Positions 1 through 8,637 of a stretch of 64,000 nt of DNA are shown piece after piece. The stretch comes from Embleya sp040605455 (GTDB lineage Bacteria > Actinomycetota > Actinomycetes > Streptomycetales > Streptomycetaceae). A model generated the notes under the pieces. That model saw only the letters and a program-made list of their open reading frames with translations, was not told the DNA's origin and did not search any database. The first letter of the stretch is position 1; each line of letters starts with the position of its first letter. The translations under genes were made by a program, and so were the position numbers. The stretch is taken from assembly GCF_040605455.1 (NCBI RefSeq), contig NZ_JBEXCV010000010.1:41229-105228 (forward strand), in the 5' to 3' direction.

Positions 1-520
1 CCTTGTCGGCGAGAGCCTGGTTGGAGAACCTCGGGCGGCCGGTCTCCGGGTCCTTCTGGTTCTCGGCGACCCCGCCGTACGCCTGGATCACCGTGTCGTA
101 GGCGCCCTTGCCGGCATACGGCCCGTGCGCGCCGAAACCTGAGATCGAGCAGTAGACGAGGTCGTCCCGACGCACGTCGGCGTAGCCGAGGCCGAGCCGT
201 TCGGCCACGCCGGGCCGCCAGTTCTGCACCACCACGTCGGCCCGCGCGATCAGTGTGCGCACCAGGTCACGGCCCCGGTCGGTGCGCAGGTCCACCCCGA
301 CACAGCGCTTGCCGCGGTTGCACATCTGGTAGAGCGCGCTGATGCCTCCGGTGGCGGTGCCGATCCAGCGGGAGATGTCGCCGATCCCGGGGCGCTCGAC
401 CTTGATCACATCGGCGCCCTGATCGGCGAGCAGGGTCACCGCGTACGGACCGGTCGCGGCCGTGGACAGGTCCACTACGCGCACGCCGGCAAGGGGTCCG
501 TCGATCGGAACACGTTCCAT
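1..520 (-). CDS. CaiB/BaiF family CoA-transferase, N-terminal part (runs off the window)
   Basis: Family III CoA-transferases move CoA between acyl-CoA and free acids in the cytosol, usually in catabolic pathways. About 173 N-terminal codons are visible. The start reads MERVPIDGPLAGVRVVDLS, followed by the family's ADQGADVIKVERPG stretch near residue 35, an NRGKR motif near residue 70 and VVVQNWRPGVAERLG near residue 100. The AYDTVIQA segment near residue 135 should carry the catalytic aspartate. The ATG has a GGAGGGGG ribosome site at good distance. The 3' end is outside the window. The gene is divergent from the lipocalin-like gene at 695, so the two probably share a promoter region. The acyl substrate cannot be told. 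Confidence 0.9.
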   Translation of the reverse strand, partial: MERVPIDGPLAGVRVVDLSTAATGPYAVTLLADQGADVIKVERPGIGDISRWIGTATGGISALYQMCNRGKRCVGVDLRTDRGRDLVRTLIARADVVVQNWRPGVAERLGLGYADVRRDDLVYCSISGFGAHGPYAGKGAYDTVIQAYGGVAENQKDPETGRPRFSNQALADK

Positions 521-694
521 GCTGCCGCTCCCCCTCCGGTGTCGCTCGCGCGACGGCACTCGATGGCTCGGATGCCCGGACGACGAAAACAGGTTCTCTG
601 TCACAGGTCAAGGCTCTGGTCTGTTGGCGTGGGCCGGCGGAGAATCCGGCAGCGTCCCGGTGCTCGGGATTCGACGCTGATCGACGGAGGATTC

Positions 695-1852
695 GTGACC
701 AACCCGATCGGGCCGCTCACCGCGGCCGACGAAGGCTTTCATCACCAGGTCGCCGAGACGTTCGCGACGGTGGCCACCACCGACCCGTCGTGGACCGAGA
801 AGGTCTGCGCGATGGCCGCGGCCCGGGACGGCAGCCTGCAACTGGGCTTCGGGCTGGGCAAGTACACGAACCGCAACGTGATGGACGGCTACGCGGGCGT
901 CTCGCGCGGCGTCGAACAGCTCACGGTGCGCGCCTCGCGCCGGTTGTCGCCCGAACCGCACACCACGACGGTGGGGCCGATCCGCTACGAGGTGGTCGAG
1001 CCGCTCAGGGTGGTGCGCTTCGTGCTGGAGGCGAACGAGGCCCAGCCGATCGCCTTCGACTGGACCTTCGAGGCGGTCGTCCCGGCGGTCTCCGAGGACC
1101 GCACGCACAACCGGCGCGCCTATCGCACCACCGCCGATCTGGTGCGCTATCACCAGACCGGGGTGGCGTCCGGCTGGGTCGAAGTGGACGGCGAGCGCTC
1201 CGAGATCACCCCCGACACGTGGGTGTCCACGCGGGACCACTCGTGGGGCACCCGCTACGACGTGGGCGCGCCGGCGGTCGACCTGGAGCCGGCCGGCATG
1301 CCCGCGTCGATGTCGTTCCGGATGATCTGGGCGCCCATTCTGATGGAGCGCGAGGACGGCAGCCGGTATGCGCTGTTCCTGCACTACCAGATCACCAGTG
1401 GGCCCGGCTTCACGCAGAAGCGGGTGATGGGCGGGGTCGAGCACCCCGACGGGCGGGTGGACGAATGGGCCGACCTGGTACCGGACTTGAGCTACGACCC
1501 GGTCAACCGGCGATTGCGCGGCGGGAAGTTGCACGCCACGATGGCGGACGGTTCGACCCGGCCGCTGGAACTGGAGGTGGTCTCGGCGACCGGCTTCCAC
1601 CTCGGCGCGGGCCTGTACTTCGGCCTGGACGGCCGACACCACGGCGAGTGGCGCGGCGACCTGCACGTGGAGGGCGAGCGGATCGCGGACTGCTCGACCC
1701 CCGAACAGGCCCGACGGCTGCACCAGATCCGGGACACGGTGGTCCGGGTGACCGACCCGGTCGGCGGCGGGGTCGGCTGGGGCAACTGCCAGCCGATCGT
1801 CACGGGCGCGGACCCGGCGCTGGGGCTCACGGCGGAGTCCTCGTTCATGTAG
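695..1852 (+). CDS. Lipocalin/AttH-like (DUF7064/DUF7065-type) protein
   Basis: A 385-residue protein with no signal peptide or membrane segment. It has a YTNRNVMDGYAGVSRG stretch near residue 50 and a TRDHSWGTRYDVG stretch near residue 180. I associate this pattern with the carotenoid-hydratase/AttH-like double beta-barrel proteins often found beside CoA-transferases and acyl-CoA enzymes in actinomycetes, but this family call is from memory. The GTG start at 695 is chosen because GGAGG lies five bases upstream; the open frame further upstream has no such site. The enzyme activity, if any, is unknown. Its position between a CoA-transferase and a flavin monooxygenase suggests metabolism of a lipid or aromatic compound. 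Confidence 0.72.
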   Translation: MTNPIGPLTAADEGFHHQVAETFATVATTDPSWTEKVCAMAAARDGSLQLGFGLGKYTNRNVMDGYAGVSRGVEQLTVRASRRLSPEPHTTTVGPIRYEVVEPLRVVRFVLEANEAQPIAFDWTFEAVVPAVSEDRTHNRRAYRTTADLVRYHQTGVASGWVEVDGERSEITPDTWVSTRDHSWGTRYDVGAPAVDLEPAGMPASMSFRMIWAPILMEREDGSRYALFLHYQITSGPGFTQKRVMGGVEHPDGRVDEWADLVPDLSYDPVNRRLRGGKLHATMADGSTRPLELEVVSATGFHLGAGLYFGLDGRHHGEWRGDLHVEGERIADCSTPEQARRLHQIRDTVVRVTDPVGGGVGWGNCQPIVTGADPALGLTAESSFM

Positions 1853-2003
1853 GACATGTGCGGCGGCCATTGCGGTCTCGGGGTGTGCGGTTTCGGCTGT
1901 TCGGTGTCGGGTCGTGCGGTTCTTTCTCGGTCGGTACTCCGCTGAACACGCAGCGCGAGCCATACGATGCTGTCGACCTTGATCAGGGGAAGGGACGTCA
2001 GCC

Positions 2004-3233
2004 ATGCGCAGGATCCTCATCGTCGGTGCCGGCCAATCCGGGCTCCAACTCGGCCTGGGGTTGCTGGCCCACGGCTACGACGTGACCGTGATGACCGAGC
2101 GGACCCCCGACGAGATCCGCGTCGGGCGGGTGACCTCGACGCAGATCATGATGCCGTCGACGATCGCGCTGGAGCAGCCGCACGGCCTGGACCTGTGGTC
2201 CGGTCGGGTGCCGCCGATTCCCCGGGCCGGGTTCACCATCCCCGGACCGGACGGCACGCCGGTGGTGAACTGGCTGGGCGACCTGGGCGGTGCGCAGTCG
2301 GTCGACCAGCGGATGAAGATGCCCGCGTGGATGGACCTGTTCGTGGAGCGCGGCGGCAACCTCGTGGTGCACCCGGTCGCGGTCTCCGACATCGACTGGT
2401 ACACCCGCAACTACGACCTGGTCGTGGTGGCCGCCGGCAAGGGCGAGTTGGTGTCGATGTTCGATCGAGACCACGACAGGTCGAAATTCACCACGCCACA
2501 GCGGCAGTTGGCCGTCGCGTACTTCCACGGCGCGACGCCGCGCCCCGAGGTCGGGTACGACGCGTTGCACGTCAACGCGATACCCGGACTCGGCGAGATC
2601 ATCATGTTCCCGGGCCTGACGCTGTCCGGGCCCTGCGACATCATCCTGCTCGAAGCCGTGCCCGGCGGCCCGCTCGACGTGTTCCGCGACGTGCGCGACC
2701 CGGACACCCACTGGGCGGTGATGCGGGACCTGGTCCGGCAGTTCGCGCCGTGGGACTACGACCGGATCAGCCGCGCCGAACTCACCGACCCGATGTGCGT
2801 GCTCAGCGGCGGCTTCTCCCCCATCGTGCGCAAGCCGATCGCCGAACTCCCCTCGGGTGGAGTCGCGTTGGGCATCGGCGACGTGCTGGTCACCAACGAC
2901 CCGATCAGCGGGCAGGGTTCCAACAACGCCGCACGGGCCGCCGACCTGTACCTGAACGAGATCGTCGCACACGGTGATCGCCCATTCGACGCCGCCTGGA
3001 TGCAATCGGTGTTCGACGCGTTCTGGTCCCGCGCCCGACACGGCGTCAAGTTCTCCACATCGCTCCTGGGCGTCCCCCCGGAGCACGTCCAGATGTTGAT
3101 GGGCGCGGGCAACACCTGCCCCGCGGTCTGCGACGCGGTCATGAGCGCCTTCGACAACCCGGTGGAATTCGAGGAGTTCATGTACGACCCGGAGAAGACG
3201 ATGGCGTTCCTGACGAAGGTGGGGGCGTTGTAG
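2004..3233 (+). CDS. StyA-like styrene/indole-type FAD monooxygenase
   Basis: A 409-residue flavoprotein. The N-terminal FAD-binding Rossmann motif VGAGQSGLQLGLGL spans residues 6-19. A later FAD-contact segment, GIGDVLVTNDPISGQGSNNA, lies near residues 292-311. Both fit group E flavoprotein monooxygenases (StyA, SMO). These use FADH2 supplied by a separate flavin reductase to epoxidise styrene-like substrates or indole. No reductase gene (StyB) is visible nearby, so reduced flavin must come from elsewhere. The start ATG follows an AGGGGAAGGGA purine stretch. The natural substrate is unknown; many actinomycetes carry several copies of this family. Confidence 0.82.
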   Translation: MRRILIVGAGQSGLQLGLGLLAHGYDVTVMTERTPDEIRVGRVTSTQIMMPSTIALEQPHGLDLWSGRVPPIPRAGFTIPGPDGTPVVNWLGDLGGAQSVDQRMKMPAWMDLFVERGGNLVVHPVAVSDIDWYTRNYDLVVVAAGKGELVSMFDRDHDRSKFTTPQRQLAVAYFHGATPRPEVGYDALHVNAIPGLGEIIMFPGLTLSGPCDIILLEAVPGGPLDVFRDVRDPDTHWAVMRDLVRQFAPWDYDRISRAELTDPMCVLSGGFSPIVRKPIAELPSGGVALGIGDVLVTNDPISGQGSNNAARAADLYLNEIVAHGDRPFDAAWMQSVFDAFWSRARHGVKFSTSLLGVPPEHVQMLMGAGNTCPAVCDAVMSAFDNPVEFEEFMYDPEKTMAFLTKVGAL

Positions 3234-3355
3234 GTAGCCGGTGTGTCGGGAGGGGGTGGGCCGTGTCGTGGGGGGCGGCGGGCGGGTTGGGGCGGCGGGG
3301 GTCGCGGGCGCGGCGAAGCGACGCACCGGAGTCGCGGGCGCGGCGTGCTGCTTGT

Positions 3356-3533
3356 TGGGCGACTTCGTCGCCGGCTCGCGAGGCACCGCTTTTTCTTTCC
3401 CCCGCTTCGCTCCTCCAAGAAAAAGCGGCCCCTCGCTCGTGACTTCGTGTCCCTCCGCTTCGCTCCGGGCCACGAAGTCGACACTTGCGGCTCCGCCGCT
3501 CTCCGCGCTTCGCGCGTCGATCACCGGGGGCGG
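3356..3533 (+). repeat. Intergenic repeat, copy A (inverted relative to 4411-4535)
   Basis: The first 45 or so bases (GGGCGACTTCGTCGCCGGCT onward) and the last 50 or so (TTGCGGCTCCGCCGC to CGATCACCGGG) match the reverse complement of copy B almost exactly. Copy A carries an extra middle segment of about 55 bases. It is full of short hairpins with TTCG-type loops (GCGACTTCGTCGC, GCGCTTCGCGC) plus a 12-bp stem CCGCTTTTTCTT/AAGAAAAAGCGG. No ORF or transposase is present. Confidence 0.75.
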
Positions 3534-3542
3534 GGGCGGGTC

Positions 3543-3596
<54 letters not shown>

Positions 3597-3722
3597 CGGC
3601 CGCCCGCGGGGGGGGTGGGGTTCGGGGGAAGTGGGGCGTGGGCGCGACGCAGCGGGACAGCGCCCTCAAAAGGGCGGCGTTGGTCGGGGGACAGCGTTGG
3701 CCGGGAAAGCGGTGGGGGCGGG

Positions 3723-4121
3723 TCAGGGGTTTCGGCGGGGTCGCTGGATGCGGACCTCGTGGGCGGTGGACAGGTTGGGGTAGTAGGGCAGTTCGAGGTG
3801 GCGGACGGTGGTGACGGTTACCGTCGCGTCGTTGCTCCACAGCACGGGAATACCGAAGTCGACCGTGCCGTCGCGGCGGGTGAGGCCGAAGTGCTTGAGG
3901 GTGTGGCCGTCGGAGCGGACCTCGGCGGTGACCCAGGCGCCGGCGACCGGGTTGCCACTCGTGCCGGTGACCTCGGCGGTCGCGGTGGCCCACCACGGGC
4001 CCTGGCCGTCGGGGCGGCCGAGTTCGCTCGCCTTGCCGGTGACGGACGTCACGGACAGGCCCGGCCTCGAGTTCGCCGGGGTGGACATCGGGAGCGATCG
4101 GGCTTCGCGGTCAGGGCGCAT
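3723..4121 (-). CDS. Small Ig-like (beta-sandwich) domain protein, function unknown
   Basis: A 132-residue protein. Residues about 40-110 read as a bacterial Ig-like beta-sandwich: TATAEVTGTSGNPVAGAWVT, then GLTRRDGTVDFGIPVLW and alternating Val/Thr strands. The ATG at 4121 is preferred because GGAG lies about nine bases upstream. An internal ATG at 4088 (MSTPAN) is possible but lacks a ribosome site. No clear signal peptide is seen, so its location is uncertain. It sits alone between two inverted copies of an intergenic repeat and a poly-G tract. It could be a remnant of a larger adhesin or a stand-alone domain. Confidence 0.5.
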   Translation of the reverse strand: MRPDREARSLPMSTPANSRPGLSVTSVTGKASELGRPDGQGPWWATATAEVTGTSGNPVAGAWVTAEVRSDGHTLKHFGLTRRDGTVDFGIPVLWSNDATVTVTTVRHLELPYYPNLSTAHEVRIQRPRRNP

Positions 4122-4380
4122 GGGGTGGCTCTCCAGGACATGGGCGATCCGTAGAGCCTGTCCGCGGTCGGCGTGCACGGTTCGACGCCAGGGTGGTCGG
4201 CGGGTGAACGCAGCCGCAACATTGGTTCGGACCCGTTATCGGTTCTTGATACGACAGGGAATGGGTCGACGCTCCCCGAGGCTCTCGCTGCTGCTCGACG
4301 GCACCACCACCAGAGCCGGCCGTGCTACGCCCCGCCCGGAGGCCAAGGAAGCAACGAATCCACCCAACAACCCGCCACCC

Positions 4381-4403
4381 CCGGCGCGTCAGCGCCCCCG
4401 ACC
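4381..4403 (+). repeat. Short hairpin motif CGGCGCGTCAGCGCCCCCG, copy 1
   Basis: Contains the small palindrome GGCGC-GTCA-GCGCC. The same 19 bases recur at 41579-41599 on the same strand and at 13354-13372 on the opposite strand, each at the edge of a gene or in a spacer. Confidence 0.55.
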
Positions 4404-4410
4404 GCGCCCA

Positions 4411-4535
4411 CCCGGTGATCGACGCGCGAAGCGCGGAGAGCGGCGGAGCCGCAACCTTGGACGGTGTGACCCGGAGGGAAGCGGAGGAAAGAAAAAGTGG
4501 TGCCTCGCGAGCCGGCGACGAAGTCGCCCGACAAA
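4411..4535 (-). repeat. Intergenic repeat, copy B (inverted relative to 3356-3533)
   Basis: Read on the minus strand it matches both ends of copy A nearly base for base but lacks about 55 bases of its middle. Together the copies form inverted arms around the Ig-like gene. The hairpin-rich, purine/pyrimidine-biased composition is the same as in copy A. Confidence 0.75.
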
Positions 4536-4571
4536 AAAGCCCGACCCGAGAGTTTTCGCTCTCGGGTCGGG
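4533..4571 (-). terminator. Intrinsic terminator, minus strand
   Basis: Perfect 13-bp stem CCCGACCCGAGAG/CTCTCGGGTCGGG with a six-base loop. Read on the minus strand it is followed by GCTTTTTTG. It could end transcription of the two-component operon, which stops 450 bases upstream at 5021. Confidence 0.7.
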
Positions 4572-5020
4572 ATGCCGGTCGTGCCCCGGGTGGGGGTGGG
4601 GACACGAGCAGCCGGGGATGCGAGATCCCCAAACGGCTACAGACCCTGGGGGGGATTGGGCTGCGCCTGGGCCATTCGGAAAGGGGGGAGTCCCGTTGGT
4701 TCCGAATGGACCGTCGTTCTGAAGGCTAGTGAAAACCGTGGCCGAAGAACACCTGTCGACCCAACCGGATTCGGCCCGAGACGAGGGTTTAAGGCCCACT
4801 TAAGGGTTGATCAAGGTCGAGGTGCCGGGCGGCACACGCATGGCGACTCACAGTGAGAAGATCTCCATGGCCGAGCCTCCTCTCCGCACACCCGACCAGG
4901 GACCGAACCGAGCACGATCCCGGCACGAACCGAGCCCGGACCGGATTTCGAACCGGGGCTCCACCCATCACCCGAACCGAACAACGAACCAGTCGGAAGG
5001 CCCGCCCCACCCTGCCCACC

Positions 5021-6505
5021 TCACCCGACCCCCATCCGTCGCCGACCGCGACCGCCCTTGCCCGCCCGCCGACTCCGCCGGACGACCGCCTCGGTACGCC
5101 CACCACCCAGTCGCACGCTGATCTCGGCGCCACCCAGCACCGACCGCCCCAACCCGACCTCCCCACCCGTGGCCTCGGCAAGGCGCCGGACGATGTCCAG
5201 CCCCAGTCCCGTGGAGCCGTCGCCGCCCTGCCCGTGTCCGCGTCGCAGCGCACTCTCCGGATCGGCGATCCCCGGGCCGCCGTCCGCCACGAGCAGGATC
5301 ACCGCGTCCCGACCCGAGTGCAGGGTGACCGAGAACGGCACGCCCTCCTCGGTGTGCCGGAACACGTTGCCCAGCATCGCGTCGAGCCCGGCCGCCAGGT
5401 CACCCCGTGGCACCGGGACCCGCACCGGCTGGTCCGCGCCCACCAGTTGCCACGGTCGGTCCTCGTCCTCGGCCAGCGCCGACCAGAAGTCCATCCGCTC
5501 GCGCAGCACTTCGGCCGCATCGCAGCCCACCGCCTCGATGCTCGCGCTCGATCGCCGCGCCGTTCGGATCAGTTCGTCGACCTCGCGCTCCAATTGCGCC
5601 ACCGCGTTCCGGGTCTGCTCGGCCACCGGGTCCTCGCCCAGCGCCGCCGCGTTCAGCCGCAGCGCAGTCAGCGGCGTGCGCAGCCGATGCGACAGGTCGG
5701 CGGCCATCTCCCGCTCGTTGGCCAGCAGTTGCTCCACCCGATCCGCCATCGTGTTGAACGACGTGGCGGCCTCCTGAAGTTCGGAGGGGCCCTGCGGCGC
5801 GATCCTGGCCGCCAGGTCACCGGTACCCAGCGCACGGGCCGCCGAGGCCAGGCCCCGCGCCGAACGCACCACCTGCGCGCCGAGCCGGTCCGCGACCACC
5901 ACGGAGCCGCCGACCAGGACCACCGCCACGCCGGTGAGCACCATCCAGGCGGTATTGACGCCGTGTTCCAGATCGCCGTCCGGGACGTACACCTCGATCA
6001 CGGTGATCCGCCCCTGGTCCAACAGCAGCGGTTGCAACAACGCCCATCCGCCGCCCGCCCGGACCCGGAACGAACGGGCCGACTCGCGCGCGGTGGCCAC
6101 GCTGTGCTCGCTCGCCCGCGGGCGTCCCAGCACTGAACCGTCCGGCAGATGGATCGCGATCCGGCCGCTGGAACCGGCCGGCACACTCGCGATCGCCGGC
6201 TCCAACGTCGCCCGGTCGGTGGTGATCACCAGCGCCGGCTGCAACGCGGCGGCCTGCCGCTCGGCGTCCGTGAAGGTACGGTCCGCGGCGATCTCCCGGA
6301 TCACCAGGACCAGCGGAATCAGGAAGGCCAACGCGACCATCGTGGTGACCGCCAGCGAGACCCGCACCAGCGTGCCCCGCACCCCCTTGGGCGCCCGGGG
6401 CGGCTTGCCCTCCCGGCCTCCCGAAGCCTGCGTCCGGCCGGCCGTACGCGCGTCCGCCGACCCGTCCCCGGCGGACGCGGCCTCCGCGCCCGAGCCGGGC
6501 CTCAC
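5021..6505 (-). CDS. Sensor histidine kinase
   Basis: A 494-residue membrane kinase. TM1 spans about residues 50-70 and TM2 about 186-206, with an extracytoplasmic sensor loop of about 115 residues between. A HAMP-like segment follows, then the H-box DLSHRLRTPLT with phospho-acceptor His273, the N-box LDAMLGNVFRH with Asn380, and the G-boxes DGGPGIAD and GLGLDIVRR. The GTG start overlaps the response-regulator stop codon (GTGA), so the two are translationally coupled. The C-terminus is a basic Arg/Gly tail. The first 45 residues are a low-complexity cytoplasmic leader, longer than usual. The signal sensed is unknown; loop length and family fit envelope-stress sensors. Confidence 0.93.
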   Translation of the reverse strand: MRPGSGAEAASAGDGSADARTAGRTQASGGREGKPPRAPKGVRGTLVRVSLAVTTMVALAFLIPLVLVIREIAADRTFTDAERQAAALQPALVITTDRATLEPAIASVPAGSSGRIAIHLPDGSVLGRPRASEHSVATARESARSFRVRAGGGWALLQPLLLDQGRITVIEVYVPDGDLEHGVNTAWMVLTGVAVVLVGGSVVVADRLGAQVVRSARGLASAARALGTGDLAARIAPQGPSELQEAATSFNTMADRVEQLLANEREMAADLSHRLRTPLTALRLNAAALGEDPVAEQTRNAVAQLEREVDELIRTARRSSASIEAVGCDAAEVLRERMDFWSALAEDEDRPWQLVGADQPVRVPVPRGDLAAGLDAMLGNVFRHTEEGVPFSVTLHSGRDAVILLVADGGPGIADPESALRRGHGQGGDGSTGLGLDIVRRLAEATGGEVGLGRSVLGGAEISVRLGGGRTEAVVRRSRRAGKGGRGRRRMGVG

Positions 6506-7179
6506 GCCGGCGGCTCCAGTTTCACCCCGACACCCCGCACGGTATGCAGATACCTCGGCTCCCGCGCCTTCTCGCCGAGCTTGCGCCGCAGCCAGGACAG
6601 GTGCACGTCGATGGTCTGGTCGTCACCGTACGACTGGCCCCACACCTCGGCGAGAATCTCCCGCCGCGGCACCACCGTCCCGGCCCGTGCTGCCAGGAAC
6701 GCCAACAGGTCGAACTCGCGCCGGGTCAGCTCCAGCTCCCGGCCGTCCAGGTGTGCCTCACGGCGCCTGGTGTCGATCGACAGCCCGTCGACGGTGAACA
6801 CATCCGGGGTGGTCCGCCCGCGCGCGCGACGCAGCACCGCCGACATGCGCGCGCCCAGGTGTTCGCCGGAGAACGGCTTCGTCACGTAGTCGTCGGCGCC
6901 CGCGTTGAGCAGCCTGACCACCTCGGCCTCGTCGTCCCGGGCGGTCGCGATTATCACCGGCACGTCGGATATGCCGCGCAACATCTTCAATGCCTCGGAA
7001 CCGTCCAAATCCGGCAAACCAAGGTCGAGGATGACCACATCGAAGGGGTATTGGGCGACTTCGCGCAACGCTTCGAGAGCCGTTCCGACGCTGCGAACGG
7101 CGTGTGAGGACGACGTGAGATAGCGGATCAGCGCCGAACGTACGAATTGGTCGTCCTCGACCACGAGCACCTGTGCCAT
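6502..7179 (-). CDS. OmpR/PhoB-family response regulator
   Basis: A 225-residue DNA-binding regulator. The receiver domain (1-118) has acidic residues E8, D9 and D10, phospho-acceptor Asp52 (VVILDLGLPD) and conserved Lys101 (YVTKPF). The C-terminal winged helix (about 125-222) shows the family pattern ELTRREFDLL and DVHLSWLRRKLGE, ending YLHTVRGVGVKLE. It is the partner of the downstream kinase, whose start it overlaps by four bases. The 86-base gap to the divergent gene at 7266 probably holds both promoters. Confidence 0.94.
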   Translation of the reverse strand: MAQVLVVEDDQFVRSALIRYLTSSSHAVRSVGTALEALREVAQYPFDVVILDLGLPDLDGSEALKMLRGISDVPVIIATARDDEAEVVRLLNAGADDYVTKPFSGEHLGARMSAVLRRARGRTTPDVFTVDGLSIDTRRREAHLDGRELELTRREFDLLAFLAARAGTVVPRREILAEVWGQSYGDDQTIDVHLSWLRRKLGEKAREPRYLHTVRGVGVKLEPPA

Positions 7180-7265
7180 GGTTCGGAACCGTACCCGTAC
7201 TCTCCGATCCGGCCGGCCCGGGAGGCGAACACCGGGGTCGGGACAGAGGCTGGAGGACAGGGCTC

Positions 7266-7829
7266 GTGCGGAGAACCATCACATCGATCTCGGTGTGGCT
7301 CGCGGTCACCGCGATGGCCGTCGCGCTGTCCTGGTGGGGTGTGCGCAGCGTGTTGCGCGACACCGTGTTCGAGCCGCCGCAGGCACCGACCCTGGTCGCC
7401 GGGGACGAACCGCCGCCGACGATGAGCCCTACGCCGCCGGTCGCACCGCCGACCAGCGAGGCGCCCGACCTGATCTCCGCCATCAACCGCACGCCGCCGC
7501 CGACCTCGGCGTCCGCGACTTCGTCCGCGTCCTCCGCGCCGCCGTCGCCGAAGACCGCGACGACGCCGGCCGTACCGCCGGCGCAGCTTCGGGAGGACCC
7601 GCCGGCTCCCGCGGTGCAGAGTTTCGAGGTGCGCGGAGGGCGGGCCTCGTTCCGGTATCAGGCCAACAGCGTGACCCTGATCGCCGCGACGCCGAACCCC
7701 GGGTGGGCGGTGAAGGTGTGGCCCGGCGACAAGTGGATCCGGGTGGACTTCGTCAGCAACCGGCGGACCTCGTCCGTGTTCGTGGTGTGGAACGGACACC
7801 AGCCGATCGCGTCGACCTACGAGGGCTGA
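7266..7829 (+). CDS. Membrane-anchored secreted protein with Pro/Ala/Ser-rich linker
   Basis: A 187-residue protein. A signal-anchor helix covers about residues 5-25 (VWLAVTAMAVALSWWGV). A Pro/Thr/Ser/Ala-rich linker covers about 45-115. A small beta-rich C-terminal domain (QSFEVRGGRASFRYQ onward, with GWAVKVWPGDKWIRVDF) follows. The GTG start at 7266 has GGAGG nine bases upstream and begins directly before the anchor helix, whereas the longer frame does not. It is divergent from the two-component system. Small anchored proteins placed this way are often targets or accessory sensors of the neighbouring system; that is inference. No known enzyme motif is visible. Confidence 0.72.
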   Translation: MRRTITSISVWLAVTAMAVALSWWGVRSVLRDTVFEPPQAPTLVAGDEPPPTMSPTPPVAPPTSEAPDLISAINRTPPPTSASATSSASSAPPSPKTATTPAVPPAQLREDPPAPAVQSFEVRGGRASFRYQANSVTLIAATPNPGWAVKVWPGDKWIRVDFVSNRRTSSVFVVWNGHQPIASTYEG

Positions 7830-7872
7830 GCGGTGGCGAGGCGCGGAGCCGGCCCGGAGCCGGTCGCCCGCG

Positions 7873-8442
7873 CTACCGGATCTTCCCGGCCCTTGCGAAC
7901 TCGGCCACCAGCCCCTTGTCGAAGGCCGGCAGATCGTCCGGCTTGCGGCTGGTGATCAGTGTGTTGGTGCCCGCCGTACACACCACCACCGCCTCGTCGA
8001 CCCAGGTCGCGCCCGCGTTCTCCAGGTCTGTGCGCAGGCTCGGCCACGAGGTGAGTTGCCGCCCGCGCACGACGTCGGCCTCCACCAGGGTCCACAGCGC
8101 GTGGCAGATCGCCGCGACCGGCTTGCCCTCGACGAAGAACCGCCGGATGAACTCCACGGCCTTGGGCTGGGTACGCAGAAAGTCCGGGTTGGCCAACCCG
8201 CCGGGCAGGACGAGCGCGTCGAAGTCGCCGGATCCCACCGCGTCGATCCCGGCGTCCACGTGGAATGCGTCGGCCCGGTCGAGATGATCGAAGCCCCGGG
8301 CCTCGCCGGCCTTGGTGGAGATCAGTTTCGGCGAGCCGCCGGCCCGTTCCACGGCCTGCCACGGCTCGGTCAGCTCCACCTGCTCGAAGCCCTCGGGGGC
8401 GACGAGAAAGGCCACGGTCAGACCCTGAAGCTCGGATGCCAT
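7873..8442 (-). CDS. DJ-1/PfpI family protein (type 1 glutamine amidotransferase-like)
   Basis: A 189-residue cytosolic protein. It has the PfpI pattern: GLTVAFLVAPEGFEQVELTEP at the N-terminus, with the conserved glutamate; DALVLPGGLANPD near residue 80; and the nucleophile elbow AAICHALWTL near residue 110, with the reactive Cys followed by His. It ends with a typical LITSRKPDDLPAF segment. Family members act as proteases, deglycases or chaperones. The ATG has an AGGGAGGGAC ribosome site about eight bases upstream. It is convergent with the secreted-protein gene to its left and has no evident operon partner. Confidence 0.88.
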   Translation of the reverse strand: MASELQGLTVAFLVAPEGFEQVELTEPWQAVERAGGSPKLISTKAGEARGFDHLDRADAFHVDAGIDAVGSGDFDALVLPGGLANPDFLRTQPKAVEFIRRFFVEGKPVAAICHALWTLVEADVVRGRQLTSWPSLRTDLENAGATWVDEAVVVCTAGTNTLITSRKPDDLPAFDKGLVAEFARAGKIR

Positions 8443-8637
8443 GCGGGCACGTCCCTCCCTGCGGTACGGCGGCAACGGTTGCCTCGTGTCCGCCTGCCCG
8501 ACCGCCCCACCGACAAACACCACACGTCCCGGGGCCGGCCCGGCCGTCGAGGCCCACCACCTCCACAGCCGAGCGCACCCGCGCCGGCCGGCCCGTCCGG
8601 CGTTCGAGGACACCGTCCATCCGTCGGCCGACCGGGG

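Larger units (their letters stand above)
4122..5020. other. Non-coding region with repeat copy B and a terminator
   Basis: About 900 bases without a convincing gene. It contains repeat copy B and a minus-strand terminator at 4533-4571. The rest (4580-5020) shows no ORF with a ribosome site and actinomycete codon bias. Confidence 0.6.

Noticed and set aside
376..611. Minus-strand ORF overlapping the CoA-transferase start
   Set aside because: Arg-rich shadow frame; the CoA-transferase frame has the family motifs and a GGAGGGGG site.
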